Virus record (IMG/VR): IMGVR_UViG_3300005732_000015 | Location: 1 to 40,302 of that record | Source: a virus | Length of the DNA: 40,302 nt | Strand: one strand, 5' to 3' | Shown here: positions 6,953 to 13,038 of the stretch, one piece after another | Numbering within the stretch: the first letter of the stretch is position 1 | How the letters are laid out: the number at the start of each line of letters is the position of its first letter | The notes under the pieces: model-generated | The model's database searches: none | What the model was told of the DNA's origin: nothing | Seen by the model: only the letters and a program-made list of their open reading frames with translations | Program-made: the position numbers and the translations under genes

Positions 6953-7371
6953 TACTTTTTGATTTTAGTTACTCTTAAACTGTCTTTTGCATAAGTTACT
7001 TGTGCCGCTTCCAGGAGTTCGCCACCTTCAGCCACCGCCATTATGTTTTTGGCGTTAAGGTTAGCCGCTTCTTTGGCTTTATCCTCAATCTCTTTAACCG
7101 CTTCTTTGGCTTCTTTGTAACCTTCAATGTGATCAAACTTGTAAGACTTTCGCCCGTTTACTTTGGTAACTAAAAAGCCGTGAATTTCCACCTCTTTACC
7201 TCCATGTGCTTCAATCTCTTCTAATGCTTGTTCCTGAATATCAGCCTTAAATGCCTTAAATGCTTTCTCAATTTCTTGTGACTTTAGGTAGGCTTCAGCA
7301 GCGGATATATTCCCCTCTGCTATTTCTGCCTTAATTCTGTCAAGTTCGTTTACTATTGCTATTTCTTTCAT
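6952..7371 (-). CDS. Phage protein of the recombination operon, helical with beta hairpin
   Basis: A 139-residue protein. Residues 1-55 are helical (DRIKAEIAEGNISAAEAYLK). A short beta segment follows (GKEVEIHGFLVTKVNGRKSY), then KFDHIEGYKEAKEAVKEIED and a C-terminal strand with AKDSLRVTKIKK. This arrangement (helix, GRKxYxF, helix with a KEIED-like segment, final strand) is one I associate with widespread siphovirus proteins found beside annealing or recombinase genes. Their role is not established. It is located between the Rad52-like annealase and the primase-helicase. Confidence 0.55.
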   Translation of the reverse strand: MKEIAIVNELDRIKAEIAEGNISAAEAYLKSQEIEKAFKAFKADIQEQALEEIEAHGGKEVEIHGFLVTKVNGRKSYKFDHIEGYKEAKEAVKEIEDKAKEAANLNAKNIMAVAEGGELLEAAQVTYAKDSLRVTKIKK

Positions 7372-7382
7372 GTTCTTTTTTT

Positions 7383-7571
7383 TTATAAATACACATTACA
7401 TTTTACGTCATAGTAGGTGCAATTACCACTACAACCACTTTCTACTTCTTCTCTAATTACTTGAACTGAATGTACCTTAAGTCCAGTTTCAACATTGAAA
7501 TTAGAAATGGCATCACATATCAAATTCTCTAATTCTTCTTTCTTCTTTTTTGCTTCTATCAAATCTTCCAT
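7383..7571 (-). CDS. Small Cys-containing protein of unknown function
   Basis: A 62-residue protein. The N-terminal helix is Lys/Glu-rich (MEDLIEAKKKKEELENLICD) and the C-terminal half is probably beta (LKVHSVQVIREEVESG, then CSGNCTYYDVKCNVYL). The three C-terminal cysteines could bind a metal, but the spacing is not a standard zinc knuckle. It lies 4 bases after the Rad52-like gene, so it is cotranscribed. Function unknown. Confidence 0.5.
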   Translation of the reverse strand: MEDLIEAKKKKEELENLICDAISNFNVETGLKVHSVQVIREEVESGCSGNCTYYDVKCNVYL

Positions 7572-7575
7572 ATCC

Positions 7576-8250
7576 TTAAATTGAATCGTTTAATAATTTG
7601 GTTTTGTTTGCTTCGCTAAGTGAATAGGCTCTTTCAATTGCCGCCATGTTGCCTTTCTCGGACTTCAAAAACTCTATTGCCTTAGTCCATTTGTCGGTGT
7701 TTGGTATCAATTCTTCCTTATCACTTGGCTTTACTGGTGCTGCCTTTTGCGGAGTTCCTTTCTCTAAGTCAATAAAAATAAAGTCTTGCTTGTTATCCCC
7801 TTTAAATATGGCTTTGGCTATGTTGCACAACTTGTTCAGGTGCTTTTCCTCTAAACGCTTGTGAACGCCTTTAAACATCACTCTTGGGTAATCGTACAAA
7901 TCCCTTCCTAAACCCCATTGCGTTGCGGCTCTCTTCATGCTATCGCTAAAACCTCCTTTAGTTGGCTCTATTTGCGTTTCATCTGCTCCATCAAATTTTG
8001 TAACCCATTCGTTACCTATGCACAAAGAAATACCACATTTAACGCCTTTGTCGCTTCCCCATCTTTGGAAGTCATTACGCCAGTTCTCTGCTCCGAATGA
8101 ATCGTCTAACCTTTGCATTACGGCTCTGTTGTCGATGTAAGGAACAACAGTTGTATGCGTTTTGGATGCTTGTATCTTCCAAACTATTTCGCTTGGTGAT
8201 AGCGGCTTGGTAAATACCTCCAAGCCTTTTTTAAATTCTGCTTTCGTCAT
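7576..8250 (-). CDS. Rad52/Rad22-family single-strand annealing protein
   Basis: A 224-residue protein. The family core is visible: LSPSEIVWKIQ (17-27), an acidic/aromatic RLDDSFGAENWRNDFQ (47-62), KCGISLCIGNEWVTKFDGA (71-89) and the signature KGGFSDSMKRAATQWGLGR (98-116) followed by LYDYP. Rad52-family proteins form rings that anneal complementary ssDNA in phage recombination, here probably with the ssDNA-binding-like protein, SF2 helicase and VRR nuclease of the same block. The C-terminal third (about 150-224) is less conserved and likely interacts with partners. It is tightly spaced with the genes on both sides. Confidence 0.85.
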   Translation of the reverse strand: MTKAEFKKGLEVFTKPLSPSEIVWKIQASKTHTTVVPYIDNRAVMQRLDDSFGAENWRNDFQRWGSDKGVKCGISLCIGNEWVTKFDGADETQIEPTKGGFSDSMKRAATQWGLGRDLYDYPRVMFKGVHKRLEEKHLNKLCNIAKAIFKGDNKQDFIFIDLEKGTPQKAAPVKPSDKEELIPNTDKWTKAIEFLKSEKGNMAAIERAYSLSEANKTKLLNDSI

Positions 8251-8262
8251 TGTTTTGTGTTT

Positions 8263-8790
8263 TTAGTCTAAAGTATAGTGGTCAGGGAATGGCTCATACT
8301 CTCCTACGTCTTTCCCTTTTCCTAAATAACTTGCTTTAAATTCATCAAATGTTTCATATTTCCATTCCCCACCAGGATTTGAACTTTTGTAAGTTATTGT
8401 TCCGTCAAGATGTAAGTAAATATTGTAGATTTCAGTAATCTGTTTTTCAATCCTAATGGAAGTGTCGCCTATTGATGTTTCCCTAGATTCTAATTCCTTC
8501 ACCTTATCAACCACCCTGCAAAATTCCATCGCCCCATCAATATGAGTAATCTTGAATGACTTAAATTTGCTCTTGATATAGTCAATAGTCATGATTTCTC
8601 TATTCACTAAATAACAGCCTGATACTATACTATCATCCTCAAACTCAACTTCCAAGAAGTGTTCTTTGTGAAAAAACGTGTATTTATCCCCAACCTTCGT
8701 TAGAAATTTAAAGTAAGGATGCGGCTCTTTTGTTAGTTGCTTGTAATCTTCGATCCTCTGATTTGCGCTTGTTGCTAAATGATATTCCAT
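8263..8790 (-). CDS. Hypothetical early protein
   Basis: A 175-residue soluble protein, acidic overall and rich in aromatic residues. Segments such as KYTFFHKEHFLEVEFEDDSI and TEIYNIYLHLDGTITYKSS suggest beta strands, with a helix at VVDKVKELESRE. No catalytic motif or known domain is apparent. It sits between the annealase and a small unknown gene, 12 bases upstream of the annealase. Its position suggests an early role; nothing more can be read from it. Confidence 0.55.
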   Translation of the reverse strand: MEYHLATSANQRIEDYKQLTKEPHPYFKFLTKVGDKYTFFHKEHFLEVEFEDDSIVSGCYLVNREIMTIDYIKSKFKSFKITHIDGAMEFCRVVDKVKELESRETSIGDTSIRIEKQITEIYNIYLHLDGTITYKSSNPGGEWKYETFDEFKASYLGKGKDVGEYEPFPDHYTLD

Positions 8791-8808
8791 TGTTATTGTG
8801 TTTTTTGT

Positions 8809-9108
8809 TTAAAAATCGTTTAATACTTCCTCTTGAATCCTGCTCCAGTACATCTTGCAATACCTATCTGCTATCTGCCAAACCTCATTTTGATTTAAGT
8901 CAAGTGCATGAACATCTAACACCTCACAATCAACATCATTGTTAATGGCCTCGGCAATGAAAATAGGATGGTCTGCTTCAGGTGACACGTCAACATAATC
9001 ACACTTAAAGTAAAATCTTATCCTACCTAAGTTAAAATTGACAACCAGTTCTGCAATACCATGATTGATAGAAGATGACTCTATCTCCGCTGATTTATTT
9101 CGTTTCAT
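8809..9108 (-). CDS. Hypothetical early protein
   Basis: A 99-residue protein starting MKRNKSAEIESSSINHG. ATG 9108 overlaps the end of the HTH regulator gene by 14 bases; the longer frame to 9153 would overlap more deeply and is less likely. The middle looks beta-rich (AELVVNFNLGRIRFYFKCDY) and is followed by an acidic helical part. It is the second gene of the early operon, which in phages often holds anti-host or regulatory proteins. No family recognised. Confidence 0.5.
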   Translation of the reverse strand: MKRNKSAEIESSSINHGIAELVVNFNLGRIRFYFKCDYVDVSPEADHPIFIAEAINNDVDCEVLDVHALDLNQNEVWQIADRYCKMYWSRIQEEVLNDF

Positions 9109-9505
9109 GTTCAATAATTTCGTCAATCTTTCTAAAATACTCCTGAAGTTCAATGGACTTATCCTTAATCAAGGTTGTGTGAAATAAACTCCCTCGGTTA
9201 AAAATCTTTGTCTCCCACTTTTTCAAGTCCAAATGAATCTCAAAACCATCTTTCCTAAACACCATCGGCTTATTAGCCTTATTCGGGACACTTACCCATC
9301 TACCCAAGTTAAACAACTCCTCTACTGGTATATCCAACAAGGCTGACAACTTAGATAGTTGAGGGGTGTTCAAATATGCCTTTCCCTTTAATATCCTATC
9401 CAATGCGTCAACCGGGTAATTGTTCTCAGGAAATAAATGCTCGGCCAAATCCCGTTTGCTGAAAAATCCCTTTTGGATCAAATGATTCAAATTCACTTCT
9501 GCCAT
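9095..9505 (-). CDS. XRE-like HTH regulator, first gene of the minus-strand operon
   Basis: A 136-residue protein. Residues 12-68 look like a Cro/CI-type HTH: KRDLAEHLF, ALDRILKGKAYLNTPQLSKL and a typical LLDIPVEELFNL end. The C-terminal half (70-136) is probably beta plus a final helix (IELQEYFRKIDEIIEHETK) and may dimerise. It starts 22 bases downstream of the strongest promoter in the window and faces the virion block across a 258-base divergent region, so it is the best candidate for the regulator reading the repeated GYGTAGA sites. No peptidase/self-cleavage domain is visible, so it is not a LexA-like repressor. Confidence 0.7.
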   Translation of the reverse strand: MAEVNLNHLIQKGFFSKRDLAEHLFPENNYPVDALDRILKGKAYLNTPQLSKLSALLDIPVEELFNLGRWVSVPNKANKPMVFRKDGFEIHLDLKKWETKIFNRGSLFHTTLIKDKSIELQEYFRKIDEIIEHETK

Positions 9506-9526
9506 AATTCAATTGTTTTGTTTGAG

Positions 9527-9556
9527 CAAATATACAACCTTTGAAGATAATTCCAA
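9527..9556 (-). promoter_or_regulatory. Strong Bacteroidetes-type promoter, early operon
   Basis: Read on the minus strand: TTG (plus 9554-9556), a 19-base spacer, then TATATTTG (plus 9527-9534). This is the canonical Bacteroidetes -33/-7 arrangement with ideal spacing, 22 bases upstream of the HTH gene start at 9505. It is the main support for assigning the host to Bacteroidetes. Confidence 0.8.
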
Positions 9557-9578
9557 GAAATAAATGAAAAAAGTTCAT

Positions 9579-9743
9579 TCTACGCTTTTTTGATATTCCC
9601 TATACTCTCTTATATTTTAAAAAACAGGAAATGAAAAAATTACTCGGCAAAAACCCATTTCAATGTGTAGAAGCATCGCAGACCCCGTAAATGCTAAAAA
9701 AAACCGTAGAAAAATAGTCGAAAATGCGTAGATAGTGTGTAGA
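9579..9743. promoter_or_regulatory. Divergent control region with five GYGTAGA sites
   Basis: The 258-base gap 9506-9763 between the two gene blocks contains GYGTAGA or near copies at 9579-9585 (minus), 9665-9671, 9704-9710 (CCGTAGA), 9726-9732 and 9737-9743. Two further copies occur in the other large regulatory gap (6542-6548, 6665-6671). TCGCAGACC (9676-9684) is also shared with that gap, in the opposite orientation. A weak -7-like TACATTTA lies just before the ATG at 9764. Likely operators or iterons; no gene here. Confidence 0.5.
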
Positions 9744-9763
9744 TTTATAATTACATTTAGCAA

Positions 9764-10084
9764 ATGAGCGCAGCATTTAAAATCAATCCTACTTACTCCA
9801 AGATTATAAAATCACTACTCGAATATGATGTGTTGAAAGAAACAACCCATTTCAAGTGCTTTAACGAACACCTTTTTATCTATCAACTAAACCAAGAGAA
9901 TAGAATGTTCAGCTTTGAGTTCTTATGTGAGGATTCCTTAGTCTATGAAATGACTATTGAGCAATTGCTACTTTTGGATAAAATAGAGTACTTTGAATAT
10001 TGCCTCTATGAGAAAATTGGTGACGACTGGATGGTGATAGAACATGAAATTTATGACACTTTTTCTGACGAAATGTTAAACTAA
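9764..10084 (+). CDS. Hypothetical protein, first plus-strand gene
   Basis: A 106-residue acidic protein starting MSAAFKINPTYSKIIKSLLE. It is rich in Glu, Phe and Tyr (FECLYEK-like segments; LVYEMTIEQLLLLDKIEYFE) and likely mixed alpha/beta. It has no metal or membrane motif. It starts 20 bases after the last GYGTAGA site and so is likely under the same control as the divergent early operon. DNA-mimic-like acidity is possible but not demonstrated. No family recognised. Confidence 0.55.
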   Translation: MSAAFKINPTYSKIIKSLLEYDVLKETTHFKCFNEHLFIYQLNQENRMFSFEFLCEDSLVYEMTIEQLLLLDKIEYFEYCLYEKIGDDWMVIEHEIYDTFSDEMLN

Positions 10085-10086
10085 AT

Positions 10087-10230
10087 ATGGATATTTGCCA
10101 CGCGATTGAATTACTCGAACTTCATAACAAATGGAGAAGAGGAGAAGAAAACTCGGAAATGGTTAATCCTAATTACTTAGGCGTGGCCATTGATACTATC
10201 ATAAAGCACCACAAGAAAAAAAATAAGTAG
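10087..10230 (+). CDS. Short conserved phage-type protein (47 aa)
   Basis: An ORF of 47 residues: an amphipathic helix with AIELLELHNKWRRGEENS, then MVNPNYLGVAIDTIIKHHKK. This pattern (helix, HNKWRRG, N/P-x-x-LG-x-AID) recurs in tiny phage proteins of unknown function, which supports it as a real gene despite its size. It starts 2 bases after the preceding stop and is followed directly by a terminator. Confidence 0.55.
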   Translation: MDICHAIELLELHNKWRRGEENSEMVNPNYLGVAIDTIIKHHKKKNK

Positions 10231-10252
10231 GATTTCCATTGTTTGCCTACTT

Positions 10253-10288
10253 CCCCCTTTCCCTCACAGGTTAGGGGGTTTCTTTTTC
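10253..10288 (+). terminator. Rho-independent terminator
   Basis: CCCCCT (10253-10258) pairs with AGGGGG (10273-10278) around a 14-base loop, followed by TTTCTTTTTC. It closes the two-gene unit starting at 9764 and separates it from the terminase region. Confidence 0.65.
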
Positions 10289-10290
10289 TA

Positions 10291-10298
10291 TACCTTTG
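10291..10298 (+). promoter_or_regulatory. Candidate -7 box for the small membrane gene
   Basis: TACCTTTG matches TAnnTTTG and stands 12 bases before the ATG at 10311, directly after the terminator. No clear -33 TTG is visible at the normal spacing, so an activator or a weak promoter is possible. Confidence 0.4.
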
Positions 10299-10310
10299 CA
10301 AGAAAAGGTC

Positions 10311-10526
10311 ATGGAACAGATTAAGGCTCTTGTATCAAACAATGTAATACCACTTATTACGTTCATTTTCGTTTGTGGATCATTCTATAATGAAATGAAA
10401 ACGCTAACTAACAACCAGAAGATTCTTGACCAAAGGCTCGATAAGAAAATCAAAATCATTAACGAATTGCAAGACAAAATAGTTGACCTTGAGAAAAAAG
10501 TCTATGCTATGAATAACTGTAAATAA
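10311..10526 (+). CDS. Small membrane/coiled-coil protein
   Basis: A 71-residue protein from ATG 10311 (a TTG frame 15 bases upstream would overlap the -7 box). Residues 8-26 are hydrophobic (VSNNVIPLITFIFVCGSF), then a coiled-coil tail with Lys/Asn/Leu/Ile heptads (NNQKILDQRLDKKIKIINEL to the end). The topology is N-terminal membrane anchor plus cytoplasmic or periplasmic coil. Such a small protein immediately before the terminase genes is often unannotated; role unknown. Confidence 0.55.
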   Translation: MEQIKALVSNNVIPLITFIFVCGSFYNEMKTLTNNQKILDQRLDKKIKIINELQDKIVDLEKKVYAMNNCK

Positions 10527-10533
10527 ACTTTAG

Positions 10534-10541
10534 TAATTTTG
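10534..10541 (+). promoter_or_regulatory. Candidate -7 box upstream of the terminase genes
   Basis: TAATTTTG fits TAnnTTTG and lies 36 bases before the small terminase ATG at 10578. The -33 element is not clear, so the call is tentative. Confidence 0.35.
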
Positions 10542-10577
10542 CTATAATTGATGTTTGTAATCTAATTACAAGAAGTA

Positions 10578-10997
10578 ATGGCATATAGTAAAGAAGATAG
10601 GGATAGGCTTGTTGAAGAAGTCTGCTCAAGAATAGAAGAAGGGAAGTCTCTAAATAGCATTTTACCCAATAAGGATAGAGAAGAAGGATTACCTTCTAAA
10701 AAGGCGTTTGAATTGTGGTTAGACAAAGACCAAAAATACTTACGCAGATACATTCGCGCGACTAATAAGCGTGCCGATGCACTCTTTGAGGAGATATTAG
10801 ATATTGCAGAGGATCAGTCCAGAGATATTATGCAAGGAAAGGAAAGTCCAATGTCAAATCATGCTGCCATAGCAAGGGATAGATTGAGGATTGATACTCG
10901 TAAATGGATGATGGGTAAAATGAACCCTAAAAAGTATAACGACAAGTATCAAGAGCCTGAAGAGGAGAATAACGAACAACCCTTATTTCCTGATTAA
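10578..10997 (+). CDS. terS: Terminase small subunit (Sf6/P22-type)
   Basis: A 139-residue protein. The N-terminal helical region (DRLVEEVCSRIEEGKSLNSI; AFELWLDKDQKYLRRYIRAT) resembles the HTH-like DNA-binding part. Residues 95-118 carry the family signature AIARDRLRIDTRKWMMGKM followed by NPKKYNDK. It recognises the pac/cos region and assembles as a ring that activates the large subunit. The stop codon TAA shares its last A with the ATG of the large subunit. The headful-packaging type inferred from this family agrees with a circular contig. Confidence 0.8.
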   Translation: MAYSKEDRDRLVEEVCSRIEEGKSLNSILPNKDREEGLPSKKAFELWLDKDQKYLRRYIRATNKRADALFEEILDIAEDQSRDIMQGKESPMSNHAAIARDRLRIDTRKWMMGKMNPKKYNDKYQEPEEENNEQPLFPD

Positions 10998-12211
10998 TGA
11001 AGTTCAAAAGAACCAAAGCCATTAACAAGATATTGGCAATGGATAAGAGGATTCGTATAGTCCCTGGAGGTACTTCTGCTGGTAAGACTTATGCTATTAT
11101 TCCTATTATTATTGACTATGCTGCTAAAAATCCAAGTAGGACAATAACAGTAGTAGCATCTACTATTCCATCAGTTAAGCGTGGTGCAATGAAGATATTT
11201 GTTGACACTATGACCGAAACTAATCGTTGGAATCGCAAGAGATGGCACGCAACCGATAGGCGTTACACATTCGGCAATGGCACAACGATAGAATTTACAT
11301 CATTTGACAATGCACATACTGCTCACGAAGCAGGTAAGAGGTCAATGCTATTCATAAACGAGTGTAATGGTGTTCCGTGGCAAATAGCAGATACCTTGAT
11401 AGCAAGAACAGTAGAGGATGAATCTATTGTCTATTTGGACTACAACCCATCTGAGGAGTTTTGGGTTGATACTGAAATAATGTCGATGGAATCTTCCGAG
11501 GTATGCTTACTCACATACCTTGACAATGATGCACTTCCAAAACACGCTCTTGAGTATCTAATGCACCGTAAAGATTTAGCCGAAAAAGAAGAGAAAGAAA
11601 ACCGACAAAGCAATAAGCACCGAAATTGGTGGAATGTGTACGGACTCGGAAAGAAAGGTAAAATAGAGGGGTTATGCTTTCCTGATATTGAGGTAGTAGA
11701 TTCTATCCCAAGAGAAGCGCAATTGCTTGGATATGGTATGGACTTTGGATATTCGACTACTCCTGGAGCAGACCCTAATACCTTAGTTGCTATGTATAAG
11801 CAAGGGAATAAACTCTTTTTAGACGAACTACTATACAGAGGAGGGATAAGGCACAAAGAGATATTTGACACGGCAAAGTCAGAAAGGATAGATTTTGACG
11901 CTCCTACCATTTGCGATAATGACGACTCCAAGCGAGATGAACTTAGATTCTTTGATAATGTGATATACTGGAATATCATTTGCACCAAAAAGACTCACAA
12001 CATCGTACCTGCCACGATCAATTTGTTGAATGAATATGACCTGCATTTGACAAGACGCTCGGTAAATGGCTTACGAGAATCAAAAGCACTAAAATGGGAT
12101 AAGACTAAAGAGGGAGTTCCTATGAATAAGCCAGTGCCGGGGAATGACCATTTTTGGGATGCAGCGAGATATATTGGTCAATATGCTTTGCCTAATAAGT
12201 ATCAGTATTAA
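10997..12211 (+). CDS. terL: Terminase large subunit (ATPase-nuclease)
   Basis: A 404-residue packaging motor. The ATPase domain has Walker A PGGTSAGKT (23-31), Walker B SMLFINE (116-122) and a coupling segment YLDYNPSEEF (146-155). The RNase H-like nuclease domain has acidic residues in GMDFGYS (D249), CDNDD (D307) and DHFWDAARY (D388). Length is normal for a siphovirus TerL. It translocates DNA into the prohead and cuts it at the end of packaging. A terminator follows 67 bases after the stop. Confidence 0.95.
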   Translation: MKFKRTKAINKILAMDKRIRIVPGGTSAGKTYAIIPIIIDYAAKNPSRTITVVASTIPSVKRGAMKIFVDTMTETNRWNRKRWHATDRRYTFGNGTTIEFTSFDNAHTAHEAGKRSMLFINECNGVPWQIADTLIARTVEDESIVYLDYNPSEEFWVDTEIMSMESSEVCLLTYLDNDALPKHALEYLMHRKDLAEKEEKENRQSNKHRNWWNVYGLGKKGKIEGLCFPDIEVVDSIPREAQLLGYGMDFGYSTTPGADPNTLVAMYKQGNKLFLDELLYRGGIRHKEIFDTAKSERIDFDAPTICDNDDSKRDELRFFDNVIYWNIICTKKTHNIVPATINLLNEYDLHLTRRSVNGLRESKALKWDKTKEGVPMNKPVPGNDHFWDAARYIGQYALPNKYQY

Positions 12212-12277
12212 GATTTTTAACTATATTCGCTATGACTTTTTCTTGGTAGAGAAGTTTTAGTCGTTACACAATGTTTA

Positions 12278-12310
12278 AACGCACTCTCAATAGGGGGTGC
12301 GTTTTTATTT
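12278..12310 (+). terminator. Rho-independent terminator after terminase
   Basis: AACGCAC (12278-12284) pairs with GTGCGTT (12297-12303), with a short loop and then TTTTTATTT. The rest of the 214-base gap to 12426 is AT-rich, with TACTTTCG near 12335 as a possible weak -7 element and a small GCC-GAAA-GGC stem near 12367 in the presumptive leader. I see no gene there. Confidence 0.75.
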
Positions 12311-12425
12311 GCAAAAAAATCATTACTTTCGTAAAGAGATTTTATCTCATCCCCATTTCAGAAGTGCCGAAAGGCGAAGTTGTTTACATTATTTCATATT
12401 ACTAACAATTTAAAATTCACACAAA

Positions 12426-13034
12426 ATGGGAATTTGCACAACTTGCGACGCAGAAATTCAAGGCGTAAGTTCTGAGGCTTGTGACCAAGTGGACTACGGA
12501 AACCAAATTGTTAAGATTTTCTTTCAAAAGGAAGAGGGTACTAACTTTGATGGTGGAGTAGGAAACGACGTTAACGAAGAAGCTGACTGGGCTACCAAAC
12601 TTGTCGCAGTAGGTGACGATAAAATCGTACAACTACCAAACATCGCGGCTACAATGCCATCCGTTGAACCAGCTATTGAAGAGGGTAATGATATTCCTTA
12701 CGGGGGTAGAGAAGCCATCGACTATACTGTTACTATTGACGGAATAATTAGATACATTCAAAAAGAGACTTTTTCGGAAGTTGAAACTAAAACTTTCTGT
12801 GAGGGTTCTACTCGTATTTGGGTACTAACTAACAAACTTTGGCTATTCGGTTCAGAGGTACAAGCAGATGCAGATTTAGGGGCAGGATTCGACGGAGCAT
12901 ACTTTACTGCCAACTCAATGGAAATCGCAGGAATTGGTTCTAAAACCAAAATCCCTTTTAACCTTGTTTGGACTAAGCAATGTATGTTGAAGCCAGTGGC
13001 ACAACTGCCATTTTTAAGAACAATCTCAGCTTAA
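12426..13034 (+). CDS. Virion structural protein, possible major tail (tube) or head decoration protein
   Basis: A 202-residue protein with no membrane segment and a beta-rich profile (residues 90-200), ending CMLKPVAQLPFLRTISA. The N-terminus has CTTC (4-7) plus C18. It is set off from terminase by a terminator and a long leader, as expected for an abundantly made virion protein. No other tail-tube candidate lies between the neck genes and the tape measure, so I favour tail tube. Its position between terminase and portal is unusual, and a head decoration or stabilising protein is the alternative. Confidence 0.45.
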   Translation: MGICTTCDAEIQGVSSEACDQVDYGNQIVKIFFQKEEGTNFDGGVGNDVNEEADWATKLVAVGDDKIVQLPNIAATMPSVEPAIEEGNDIPYGGREAIDYTVTIDGIIRYIQKETFSEVETKTFCEGSTRIWVLTNKLWLFGSEVQADADLGAGFDGAYFTANSMEIAGIGSKTKIPFNLVWTKQCMLKPVAQLPFLRTISA

Positions 13035-13038
13035 AAAT

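Noticed and set aside
9095-9505. HTH regulator as a lysogeny repressor
   Set aside because: No integrase, excisionase, attachment site or LexA/CI-type peptidase domain was found, so a temperate life cycle is not supported.
10253-10298. Terminator hairpin read as a promoter operator
   Set aside because: The CCCCCT/AGGGGG stem with a T-rich run is better explained as a terminator; the TACCTTTG after it is kept only as a tentative -7 box.
11440-11988. Minus-strand ORF of 182 codons opposite the terminase large subunit
   Set aside because: Complement of a well-supported terminase gene; Ser-rich shadow translation with no domain and no operon partner.
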